Under the pieces are notes generated by a model. It saw only the letters and a program-made list of their open reading frames with translations, did no database searches and was not told the origin of the DNA. This document shows, one piece after another, positions 1 to 6,697 of a stretch of 14,042 nt of DNA. The first letter of the stretch is position 1, and each line of letters starts with the position of its first letter. Source of the stretch: Chloroflexota bacterium (GTDB lineage: Bacteria > Chloroflexota > Limnocylindria > Limnocylindrales > CSP1-4); contig JAICUV010000065.1 in NCBI GenBank assembly GCA_025935655.1, positions 1-14,042 of the forward strand, read 5' to 3'. The translations under genes were made by a program, and so were the position numbers.

Positions 1-1334
1 ATCGCGTCCGCGTGCACCGTCTCGGACAGGTCGATGAACAGGCACTCCGCCGCGAGCCGTGCCCGGTCGAGGCGGCGGTCGGCGAGCGGGGCGGGCGTGG
101 CGGCCGCCGCCTCGAGATAGCGGGCCGCGGCGTCCAGCGTCGCACCGCGCCGTCGGGACCGGTCCGCGGAGTCGGCGAGGGCGGCAGCCACACGCTCGTC
201 CGGGGCGTCGGCCGCGAGCCCGAGGTGGCGGGCGCGGGCATCCGATGAGGTCGTCGCCAGCGCCAGGGCGGCATTCGCCGCCCGGACTTCCGACGGGGTC
301 GCCAGGCCCAGCACCGCCTGGGCGTAGAGCGGGTGCCGGAAGCGCACCACGTCGTCACCCAGCGCCACGACGCCTGCCGCGACCGCCGGTGCGAGCGACA
401 GTCCGGCGCCCGGTCCCGCCCGCTCGAGCGTCGCGATCGCTGGCTCGGCGGCCGCGGCCGCGAGGAGCATCGCCTGCCGCGTCGCGCCGGGGAGGGCGCG
501 GATCCGGGCGTCGAGGAGCGACCCGAGCGAGCCTGGCACCGGGAGCGGGGCATTCGGGTCGGTCGGCAGCGTCGCGTCGTCCAGCGCCCGCGCGATCTCG
601 AGCGCGTACAGCGGGTTGCCGCCCGAGGCCGCCTCGATCCGGACCAGGGCCAGTCGCGGGAAGGACCGGCCGAGCCGCGCCTGGAACAGGTGGTGGAGGC
701 TGCCGAGCGCCAGCGGCCCGACCTCGAGCCGCTGAACCCGGTCCGCGGGCACCGCCGCGATCAGGCCACCCGCGCGGTCGTCGCGCTGCGGCAATTGACC
801 GTCGATACCGTCGTCGGCTGGCGCACGGACCGAGAGGACCAGGCCGATCCGCCGGTCGGCGAGCCGTCTGACCGCGTACGCGAGGACCGCCGCCGAGCTC
901 ACGTCGAGCCACTGTGCGTCGTCCACTGCGAGGACGATCGGCGCCTCTGCCGCGAGGGCGCGGAGCGTGGCCGCCACTGCGACGGACAGCGCGCGCTGAT
1001 CGGGAGGCGACCCGGCCGGTGCGACCCGGAGCAGCGCGACCTCGAGCGCGTGCCGCTGGGGATCGGGGAGTGCTGCGAGAACCCGGTCACCGATTCGGTC
1101 GAAGAGGTCCGTCAGGCCGCCCAGCGCGAGGTCGTGCTCGGCACGCCCGGGCCTCGACTGCAGGACGTGGAAGCGCCCCGCATCGGCGCGCGCGACCGCA
1201 CGCTCCCAGAGGGTGGTCTTGCCAATGCCGGCCTCGCCGTCGAGGACGAGCGCGGCGATGCCGGCGCGCGCACGGTCGAGGAACTGCTCGATCGCGACGA
1301 GCTCGACGCCCCGGCCGATGATCTCGTCCGCCAC
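1..1334 (-). CDS. LuxR/LAL-type AAA ATPase transcriptional regulator (partial, C-terminus off left edge)
   Basis: The 444 residues visible resemble the N-terminal ATPase half of large LuxR-family (LAL/MalT-like) regulators, which use ATP-driven oligomerisation to control DNA binding. Seen: the opening IIGRGVEL typical of AAA_16 domains, a Walker A motif GEAGIGKTT at residues 33-41, and a Walker B-like VDDAQWLD at 137-144. Later come NPLYALEIARAL (the SGGNPLY motif common in these ATPases) and FRHPLYAQAV. The frame is open to the left edge with no stop. The expected helical repeats and LuxR HTH would lie beyond base 1. I chose the GTG at 1334 because GGAGG sits 5 nt upstream; an in-frame ATG at 1418 adds 28 residues but has no Shine-Dalgarno. 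The gene is transcribed away from the two hydrolases and may regulate them, which is inference. An ATPase of another multidomain type is possible since the HTH is not in view. Confidence 0.85.
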   Translation of the reverse strand, partial: MADEIIGRGVELVAIEQFLDRARAGIAALVLDGEAGIGKTTLWERAVARADAGRFHVLQSRPGRAEHDLALGGLTDLFDRIGDRVLAALPDPQRHALEVALLRVAPAGSPPDQRALSVAVAATLRALAAEAPIVLAVDDAQWLDVSSAAVLAYAVRRLADRRIGLVLSVRAPADDGIDGQLPQRDDRAGGLIAAVPADRVQRLEVGPLALGSLHHLFQARLGRSFPRLALVRIEAASGGNPLYALEIARALDDATLPTDPNAPLPVPGSLGSLLDARIRALPGATRQAMLLAAAAAEPAIATLERAGPGAGLSLAPAVAAGVVALGDDVVRFRHPLYAQAVLGLATPSEVRAANAALALATTSSDARARHLGLAADAPDERVAAALADSADRSRRRGATLDAAARYLEAAAATPAPLADRRLDRARLAAECLFIDLSETVHADA

Positions 1335-1339
1335 CCGGA

Positions 1340-1344
1340 CCTCC
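1340..1344 (-). promoter_or_regulatory. Ribosome binding site deciding the GTG start at 1334
   Basis: On the minus strand GGAGG occurs 5 nt before the GTG at 1334. The upstream in-frame ATG at 1418 lacks any comparable site, so the shorter protein is preferred. A TANNNT element (TACCGT on the minus strand, 1415-1410) could act as a -10 between the two starts, which would exclude the ATG, but no convincing -35 supports it. Confidence 0.5.
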
Positions 1345-1468
1345 GCGCTGCCCCATGCGCTGCCCGCTCCGACGCCGCGGCCAGCGGTGGCCCCGTCGCC
1401 GATCCGCGGACGGTACATCAGAGATGGGAAATCGGCCGGAGCGGCGGTCGTCCTCGCGTGCGCCCCGC

Positions 1469-1474
1469 TATCCT
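1469..1474 (+). promoter_or_regulatory. Candidate -10 box for a leaderless hydrolase transcript
   Basis: TATCCT fits the TANNNT -10 pattern and ends 7 nt before the ATG at 1482. Transcription would therefore begin at or next to the start codon, giving a leaderless mRNA. No Shine-Dalgarno is visible before 1482, which agrees with this reading. No good -35 hexamer is seen. Confidence 0.4.
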
Positions 1475-1481
1475 CGCGCCG

Positions 1482-2327
1482 ATGGGGACGATGGCCACGG
1501 GCTCCGGCCCGGCGACGCTCAAGGACGTCTGGACGATCTTCGACGGCCTGCCGCTGCTGTACCGCACCAACGCACGCCCGGTGCCGGACGGGTCCCGCAC
1601 CATCATCCACATCCACGGGTTCGCGATCTCGGGCCGGTACCTGCTGCCCACCGCATCGCGCCTGGCGAGCGACTACGCGACCTACGTCCCGGACCTGCCC
1701 GGCTTCGGCCAGAGCCACCGTCCGCCACGCCCGCTCACCATCGACCAGCTGGGCGACGCCGTCGTCCGCCTCATGGACCAGCAGGGCATCGACCGCGCGG
1801 TGCTGCTCGGCAACTCGCTCGGCTGCCCGATCATCGCGTCGCTGCTGGACGAGCACATGGACCGCATCGAGGCGATCGTCTTCGTCTCGCCCGCCGGCGG
1901 CCTGTACAACCTGCCGATCTATCGAGGCGTCGTGCAGATGGCGCTGGCCGGGCTGCAGGAGCCGCCGCGGATGTTCCCGATCGCCCTGGCGGACTATGCC
2001 CGCTACGGGTTGATGCCCTCGATCCACCTGCTCGACTCGATGCTCCACTACCCGACGCTGCGGCGGCTGCGGGAGCTGGTCCTGCCGACGCTCGTGGTGA
2101 TCGGGTCACGGGACCCGCTGGTCAGCGAGCCGTGGATCGCCCGGCGGGCCATCGCGCTGCCCCACGTCACCGCCGCGGTCATCGACGGGGCGGCGCACGC
2201 CATCAACTTCTCGCACCCCGACCAGCTCGCGAACGTCGTGCGCTGCTTCCTCGAGGATCGCCCCATCACCGCGGACCCGACCGCGAAGGGCGGCGTTCGG
2301 GTCTTCCAGACCCCCGTCGAGCCCTGA
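1482..2327 (+). CDS. Alpha/beta hydrolase
   Basis: A 281-residue alpha/beta-hydrolase fold enzyme, predicted cytoplasmic, with no signal peptide or membrane segment. Seen: the oxyanion-hole HG at 45-46 (IHIHGF), PDLPGFGQS at 70-78, the nucleophile elbow GNSLG with Ser112, an Asp in GSRDPLV (Asp211) and a His in DGAAH (His239), so the triad is complete. The family covers esterases, epoxide hydrolases, haloperoxidase-like and C-C bond hydrolases; substrate cannot be read from sequence. The start is at the ATG at 1482, which a TATCCT box precedes by 7 nt; a second in-frame ATG at 1491 is an alternative. The frame stays open far upstream, but that part is antisense to the LuxR-type gene and is not coding. 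Another hydrolase starts 13 nt downstream, so the two probably share an mRNA. Confidence 0.88.
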   Translation: MGTMATGSGPATLKDVWTIFDGLPLLYRTNARPVPDGSRTIIHIHGFAISGRYLLPTASRLASDYATYVPDLPGFGQSHRPPRPLTIDQLGDAVVRLMDQQGIDRAVLLGNSLGCPIIASLLDEHMDRIEAIVFVSPAGGLYNLPIYRGVVQMALAGLQEPPRMFPIALADYARYGLMPSIHLLDSMLHYPTLRRLRELVLPTLVVIGSRDPLVSEPWIARRAIALPHVTAAVIDGAAHAINFSHPDQLANVVRCFLEDRPITADPTAKGGVRVFQTPVEP

Positions 2328-2340
2328 GGGCCTCCCGCGC

Positions 2341-3081
2341 GTGGGCGGCGGTTCCGGCTCTCGGCCGGCGGGGAGGCGCCAGGGTCTGCCCGTGGTCCGG
2401 GACGATGTCGGGACCGGCCCGCCGCTGGTCCTGCTGCACGGCCTCGCGGGCTCCGCGCGCTGGTGGTCTCGCAACGTCCCGGCACTCTCGCGGTCGTTCC
2501 GCCTCGTGACCATCGACCTGCCCGGGTTCGGCGCGTCGCCACGCGGCCAGCGGCTGGACCTGGAGGGGATCGTGGAGCAGCTGGCCGGGACCCTGGACGG
2601 GCTCGGGATCGAGCGCGCGAGCCTCGTCGGCCACTCGATGGGCGGGCTCATCGCGGGCGGCATGGCCGCGGATCGCCCCGACCGGGTCGAGCGGCTGATC
2701 CTCGTCAACGCGGCCTTCCTGTCCCTCGCACCGGCGGGCGCAAGGTCGGTGACCGGCCCGGCCACGACCCTTCGCCGGACGGCGCCCAGCCTCCTGCCCG
2801 TGCTGGTCGCGGATGGCATCCGCTCGGGCCCGCTCCGGCTCACCGATGCCTCGTTGCAGTTGCTGCGGGCCGACTGGCGGACGAAGCTGCCGAAGATCGC
2901 CGCGCCCACGCTGGTGATCTGGGGCGAGCACGACCGGATCTGCCCGCTGGCGATCGGCGAGCAGATCGTCGCCGCCGTCGCGGGGGCGCGACTGGTGGTC
3001 GTGGAGGGCGCGGCGCACAACCCGATGTGGGAGCGCCCGGACGAGTTCAACCGCCTGGTGCTCGCCTTCCTGGGGGAGTAG
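2341..3081 (+). CDS. Alpha/beta hydrolase
   Basis: A 246-residue second alpha/beta hydrolase. Seen: PPLVLLHGLAG with the oxyanion HG at 33-34, DLPGFGAS at 59-66, the nucleophile elbow GHSMGG with Ser99, WGEHDRIC with Asp198, and GAAHNP with His226. This is the arrangement of BioH/MhpC/PcaD-like hydrolases, but the specific reaction is unknown. The GTG at 2341 is the first start available in the frame. A GTG at 2392 has AGGG 7 nt upstream and is a real alternative, removing an arginine- and glycine-rich 17-residue start with no obvious fold. It lies 13 nt after the first hydrolase and is not a close copy of it, so a recent duplication is unlikely. Confidence 0.9.
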   Translation: MGGGSGSRPAGRRQGLPVVRDDVGTGPPLVLLHGLAGSARWWSRNVPALSRSFRLVTIDLPGFGASPRGQRLDLEGIVEQLAGTLDGLGIERASLVGHSMGGLIAGGMAADRPDRVERLILVNAAFLSLAPAGARSVTGPATTLRRTAPSLLPVLVADGIRSGPLRLTDASLQLLRADWRTKLPKIAAPTLVIWGEHDRICPLAIGEQIVAAVAGARLVVVEGAAHNPMWERPDEFNRLVLAFLGE

Positions 3082-3084
3082 CCG

Positions 3085-3107
3085 GGCCCGGGATCCGCCC
3101 GCGGGCC
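3085..3107 (+). terminator. Weak GC hairpin after the hydrolase pair
   Basis: GGCCCG at 3085-3090 can pair with CGGGCC at 3102-3107 around an 11-nt loop, immediately after the stop at 3079-3081. There is no T-run, so it may only be a chance structure in GC-rich DNA. Confidence 0.25.
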
Positions 3108-3155
3108 GCGCGCCTCAGCACGTCTTGCGGGCGGGCTTCGCCCCGGCACCGAGCC

Positions 3156-3161
3156 TTGACG
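3156..3161 (+). promoter_or_regulatory. Candidate -35 element of the lacI-type gene
   Basis: TTGACG matches the -35 consensus well, but no good -10 lies 16-18 nt downstream (TCACTC at 3179-3184). TACGGT at 3169-3174 fits TANNNT instead and would place the transcript start near 3181, just ahead of the operator. The promoter is probably within 3150-3190, but the exact elements are uncertain. Confidence 0.35.
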
Positions 3162-3190
3162 CAAGTGGTACGGTTTCGTCACTCGGACGA

Positions 3191-3204
3191 TGTAACCGGT
3201 TTCA
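3191..3204 (+). promoter_or_regulatory. LacI-family operator (palindrome)
   Basis: TGTAACCGGTTTCA is symmetric at 12 of 14 positions around a central CG and fits the LacI/GalR/CcpA operator pattern TGNAANCGNTTNCA exactly. It ends 10 nt before the GTG of the LacI-family gene, a position suited to autorepression and to control of the whole downstream operon. The heptamer CGGTTTC in its right half recurs at 3171-3177, possibly a half-site. Confidence 0.7.
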
Positions 3205-3214
3205 CGAGGTCGCA

Positions 3215-4249
3215 GTGAGCAGGAAGGCCGTGACCATCCGCGATGTCGCCAGGCGGGCTGGTGTCAGCGTCGCGACCGCCTCCCGGGCCCTCAACGGGAA
3301 GGACACCGTGAGCCCGGACACGCGGGACCGGATCCTGGGGGTGATGGAGGAGCTCGGCTTCACGCCGAGTCCCGCGGCCCGCCGGCTCAGCCTCGGGCGC
3401 ACGCTCACGATCGGGGTCGTCGTCTCGTTCCTGACCCGACCCCAGGCCGCCGAGCGGCTCCGCGGCGTTGACGTCGTCCTCGCCGACAGCGAGTTCGACC
3501 TCGTGATCTACAACGTCGAGTCCGTCCAGAAGCGCGACCACTACCTGGCGACCCTCGCGCACTCGCAGCGCACGGACGGGCTCCTGGTCATGTCCCTGCC
3601 CCCACAGCCCGAGACCGCCGCGGCCCTGCGCACGGCCCCGGTGCCGGTCGTGTTCATCGACGTCCACAGCGAGGCGATCGCGGGGCTGCCGAGGGTCCTG
3701 GGCGACGACGTCGCCGGTGGGGCGCAGGCGGCCCGCCACCTCGTCGAGCTGGGTCACCGCGAGATCGCCTTCATCGGGGATGCCGCGGAGAACCCGTTCG
3801 GGTTCACCTCCAGCCGGGACCGCCAGCTGGGCGTGACCGGCGAGCTCGCGCGTGCCGGGATCGAGCTGCGGCCCGACTGGGTGGGCCTCGGGGCGCACGG
3901 CCGCTATGAGGCGCGCGACCTGGCCTACCGGATGCTCGCGCGCGAGGACCGGCCGACGGCGATCGTCGCCGCCAGCGACACGCAGGCCCTCGGCGTCGTG
4001 GCCGCCGCGCGCGAGCTGGGACTGCATGTGCCCGACGACCTCTCGGTCATCGGCTACGACGACATCGAAGCCGCCGACTACGTCGGCCTGACGACGGTTC
4101 GACAGCAGCTGTTCGAGTCGGGCCGGCTGGGGGCCGAGATCCTGCTCGCCGAGATCGACGGCCGGTCTGCCGAACCGCCCGTCGCGGAGCTGGCCCCCGA
4201 GCTCGTGGTCCGCAGCACCACGAGACCACCGAAGGAGGGCCGTTCATGA
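3215..4249 (+). CDS. LacI-family transcriptional repressor of the sugar operon
   Basis: A 344-residue LacI/GalR-family repressor, the usual family length. The N-terminal HTH (TIRDVARRAGVSVATASRAL, residues 7-26) is followed by the hinge helix PAARRLSLGR (53-62), whose leucine normally intercalates at the operator's central CpG. A periplasmic-binding-protein-like sugar sensor then runs to the C-terminus, with FIDVHSEAI, LGHREIAFIGD and SVIGYDDIEAADY typical of the fold. The recognition-helix pair V19-A20 resembles CcpA's Met-Ala, which agrees with the operator at 3191-3204. The start is the GTG at 3215, with GAGG at 3206-3209 five nt upstream. Longer in-frame extensions would run through the operator and promoter. 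The stop overlaps the next start by 4 nt, so regulator and transporter are one transcription unit, probably induced by the transported sugar or its breakdown product. Confidence 0.95.
   Translation: MSRKAVTIRDVARRAGVSVATASRALNGKDTVSPDTRDRILGVMEELGFTPSPAARRLSLGRTLTIGVVVSFLTRPQAAERLRGVDVVLADSEFDLVIYNVESVQKRDHYLATLAHSQRTDGLLVMSLPPQPETAAALRTAPVPVVFIDVHSEAIAGLPRVLGDDVAGGAQAARHLVELGHREIAFIGDAAENPFGFTSSRDRQLGVTGELARAGIELRPDWVGLGAHGRYEARDLAYRMLAREDRPTAIVAASDTQALGVVAAARELGLHVPDDLSVIGYDDIEAADYVGLTTVRQQLFESGRLGAEILLAEIDGRSAEPPVAELAPELVVRSTTRPPKEGRS
4232..4238 (+). promoter_or_regulatory. Consensus ribosome binding site of the micro-ORF
   Basis: AAGGAGG, a full Shine-Dalgarno core, lies inside the end of the LacI-type gene and 7 nt before the ATG at 4246. 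It is too far from the binding-protein start at 4302, which has its own GGAGG at 4289-4293. It therefore appears to serve the micro-ORF. Confidence 0.6.
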
Positions 4250-4305
4250 CGCTGGGCGATCTGCGCCTGCGCGATCACGTCACGTACTGGAGGAGCATTC
4301 GATGA
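4246..4305 (+). CDS. Micro-ORF of 19 residues linking repressor and sugar-binding protein
   Basis: The product reads MTLGDLRLRDHVTYWRSIR. Its ATG overlaps the LacI-type stop (ATGA at 4246-4249) and its stop overlaps the binding-protein start (ATGA at 4302-4305). It has a consensus Shine-Dalgarno at 4232-4238. This geometry suggests translation, either as a coupling relay that carries ribosomes from repressor to binding protein or as a leader peptide. It has no recognisable domain, is basic, and carries no membrane segment. It may instead be a by-product of a 52-nt spacer, with chance overlaps; ATGA junctions are easy to form in this genome. No attenuator-like hairpin or codon run was seen in it. 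Confidence 0.4.
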   Translation: MTLGDLRLRDHVTYWRSIR

Positions 4306-5729
4306 GCATCAACCGATGGCATTGGCGAACACCTGCGGCACCGCTCGCGCGATTCGCGGCGGTGGGCATCGTCGGCATCCTGGTCGCCGCGTGTGCGTCG
4401 CCCGGCGCTGTCGCCACCCCGACCACCGGCCCGACCGCCACCGCGGCCGCACCGTCCAGCAGCGCCGGCAGCGAATCGCCCTCCGCGAGCTCGGCCGCGG
4501 CCGCGCCCGACTGCGGGACCGCGCCGGTCACCCTGAGCGCCTACTTCGAGACCGGCTTCGACATCCCGTTCAAGCTGTCCGATGAGTTCACCAAGCAGTT
4601 CCCGAACGTGACCTGGGACATCAAGCAGGACCAGTTCACGAACCTCATGACGGCCACGCCGCGGCTGCTGTCGGGTGACAACCCGCCCGACCTCATCCGC
4701 CTGCCGTCGATGGTCTCGCTGGTCAAGGACGGGCTGCTCAAGAACCTGGACGACTACGCCACGGCGTTCGGCTGGGACAAGTGGTCCGCCGCACAGCTGG
4801 CCCAGAATCGCGTCGCCGCGGACGGCACCCGTGGGTCCGGCTCGCTGTACGCGATGGGCCTGAACTACAGCATGACCGGCGTCTTCTACAGCAAGAAGCT
4901 CGCCCAGCAGATCGGGATGACCCAGCCGCCGACGACGGTCGCGGAGTTCGAGGACCTGCTCAAGAAGGCGAAGGACGCCGGCCTGCAGCCGATCATGGCG
5001 TGGAACGCCACGGCCAGCGGCGGCGGCCTCGCCTTCCCGCTCCAGAACCTGATGGCAGCCTACGGTCCAACCGAGCCCATCAACGACTGGATCTTCCAGA
5101 AGCAGGGCGCGACCATCGACACGCCGACCAACCTGACCGCCGCCCAGCACCTGCAGCAGTGGGTCGAGGCCGGCTACTTCCCGAAGGACGTCAACGCGAT
5201 CGAGTACACCGACGCCAATGCCCGGTTCGGCAAGGGCGAGGGCGTGTTCATGTTCAACGGCGACTGGCAGAACGCCACCTATGACAAGGATCAGCCCGAG
5301 GGCGTCGGCTTCTTCGTCTTCCCGCCCGCCGAATCCGGTGGCAAGGTGGCCGCGATGTCCGCGCCGCTGACCTACGGCATCGCCGCAAACGCCAAGAACG
5401 CTGACTGCGCCGCGTTCTTCTTCAACTGGGTGGCGACCAACGAGACGGCGCGCCAGATCAACGTCGCCATCGGCGGCTCGAACCCCGGTGGGCCGACCGA
5501 TCTGCCGATCCCGCCGGCCGCGGCAGGCTCGGTGACGAACGAGACGCTCGCCGCCGGGAACACCGTCGCCAAGGACAATGGCGGGATGGACTTCATCGCG
5601 AACGCGACGGGCGCCATCTTCGCCCAGGGCTGGACGCCCGAGCTCCAGAAGCTCGTCGGGGGCAAGCAGGACGCCGCCGGCCTCCTGAAGGCGGTCCAGG
5701 CCGAGTACGAGAAGGAGCTCTCCCGGTGA
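4302..5729 (+). CDS. Sugar ABC transporter substrate-binding lipoprotein (family 1)
   Basis: A 475-residue extracellular solute-binding protein of the CUT1 carbohydrate type. It has a basic start, a hydrophobic stretch (about 18-30) and a lipobox LVAAC with Cys31, so it should be lipid-anchored outside the membrane. A Ser/Thr/Pro/Ala linker follows to about residue 70, then the binding fold: VTLSAYFETGF, FTKQFPNVTW, GDNPPDLIRL, LKNLDDYA, and YAMGLNYSMTGVFYSKKLAQQ. The later GEGVFMFNGDWQN is the conserved region that usually supplies an aromatic sugar-stacking residue. The start ATG has GGAGG 8 nt upstream. It overlaps the micro-ORF stop by 4 nt and the permease start by 4 nt (GTGA at 5726-5729). 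Ligand cannot be read directly; the linked GH13_18 enzyme points to sucrose or a glucosyl-glycerol/glycerate type compound. Confidence 0.93.
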   Translation: MSINRWHWRTPAAPLARFAAVGIVGILVAACASPGAVATPTTGPTATAAAPSSSAGSESPSASSAAAAPDCGTAPVTLSAYFETGFDIPFKLSDEFTKQFPNVTWDIKQDQFTNLMTATPRLLSGDNPPDLIRLPSMVSLVKDGLLKNLDDYATAFGWDKWSAAQLAQNRVAADGTRGSGSLYAMGLNYSMTGVFYSKKLAQQIGMTQPPTTVAEFEDLLKKAKDAGLQPIMAWNATASGGGLAFPLQNLMAAYGPTEPINDWIFQKQGATIDTPTNLTAAQHLQQWVEAGYFPKDVNAIEYTDANARFGKGEGVFMFNGDWQNATYDKDQPEGVGFFVFPPAESGGKVAAMSAPLTYGIAANAKNADCAAFFFNWVATNETARQINVAIGGSNPGGPTDLPIPPAAAGSVTNETLAAGNTVAKDNGGMDFIANATGAIFAQGWTPELQKLVGGKQDAAGLLKAVQAEYEKELSR

Positions 5730-6697
5730 CCCAGGCCGCCGGTGGCGCCGACGGCGAGCGGGCGCTCAGCCCGCGCGCCGCCGCGACACACCGGCGGCGG
5801 GTCGGGCGGATCTCCCGCGTGCGGGGGATCCGCCGCCAGACGCTCGTCGGCTACCTGTTCGTCCTGCCCGCGCTGATCATGTACGGGCTGTTCGTGCTCC
5901 AGCCGCTCGGGCTCACCCTCCAGTACTCGCTCTACCGCTGGGACGGGGTCGGCCCGGCAACCTGGGTCGGCCTCGCCAACTACGTCACCGTCCTGAGCGA
6001 GCCACGCCTCCTCGAGACGCTGTTCAACGCGTTCCGGCTGGTGCTCTTCTTCAGCCTCGTGCCGGTGACGCTCGGACTCGTGACCGCGGCCGTGATCCAC
6101 CGGGTCGCGACCGGCCGGCTGGGGACCGTGTCCCGGACGATCCTGTTCCTGCCCCAGGTGATCCCGCTGGTTGCGGCGGGGATCATCTGGGGTCGGTTGC
6201 TCTCGCTGTCGGGACTCGTGAACCAGACGCTGACGGCCATCGGCCTCGGCGACATCACGCGAGCGTGGCTCGGCGACTTCGACACGGCCCTTCCGGCAGT
6301 GGGCATCATCGGGATCTGGGTCCTGCTCGGCTTCTGCACCGTGCTGCTGCTGACCGGCATGGCCAAGCTGGATGCCGCGTTGTTCGAGTCCGCGCGGCTG
6401 GACGGCGCCAACTGGTTCCAGGAGTTCCGGGCGATCACCGTCCCGGGCGTCCGCAACGAGCTCGGCGTGTGCGCCACGGTGACGATCATCGCCGCGCTCG
6501 CAGCCTTCGACGTCGTCTACGTCTCCACGGGGGGCGGCCCGGGCGGCGCCACGTCCGTGCCGGGCATCCAGATCTACATCCTCGCGTTCCTCGAGCGCCA
6601 GGTGGGCCTCGCGTCGGCGCTCGCGGTCGTGCTCATGCTCCTCGTGCTGATCGTCATCCTCCCGATCCAGCGCCTGACCCGGGACGACGCCCGATGA
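5726..6697 (+). CDS. Sugar ABC transporter permease, MalF/UgpA type
   Basis: A 323-residue inner-membrane permease of the CUT1 family. A basic cytoplasmic start (to about 40) precedes six likely membrane helices near 43-63, 103-125, 137-158, 190-210, 247-267 and 295-314. The ATPase-contacting EAA loop is at about 221-241 (ESARLDGANWFQEFRAITVP), with the conserved gly-alanine pattern present. The GTG start at 5726 overlaps the binding-protein stop, and AAGGAG at 5712-5717 lies 8 nt upstream. It would pair with the next gene product to form the channel. No nucleotide-binding subunit is encoded nearby. Confidence 0.95.
   Translation: MTQAAGGADGERALSPRAAATHRRRVGRISRVRGIRRQTLVGYLFVLPALIMYGLFVLQPLGLTLQYSLYRWDGVGPATWVGLANYVTVLSEPRLLETLFNAFRLVLFFSLVPVTLGLVTAAVIHRVATGRLGTVSRTILFLPQVIPLVAAGIIWGRLLSLSGLVNQTLTAIGLGDITRAWLGDFDTALPAVGIIGIWVLLGFCTVLLLTGMAKLDAALFESARLDGANWFQEFRAITVPGVRNELGVCATVTIIAALAAFDVVYVSTGGGPGGATSVPGIQIYILAFLERQVGLASALAVVLMLLVLIVILPIQRLTRDDAR

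Noticed and set aside
333..1481. Plus-strand open frame continuous with the first hydrolase, which would give a 664-residue protein
   Set aside because: The upstream part is the exact antisense of the LuxR-type ATPase frame and reads as Arg/Glu/Asp-rich nonsense. The hydrolase fold and its -10 box start at about 1482.
4255..4276. Possible attenuator hairpin within the micro-ORF (GATC/GCGC repeats)
   Set aside because: The pairing needs a bulge and a very tight loop, and no alternative structure or codon run is seen.
4275..5150. 291-codon minus-strand open frame
   Set aside because: Antisense to the sugar-binding lipoprotein; Gly/Arg/Val-rich with no recognisable fold.
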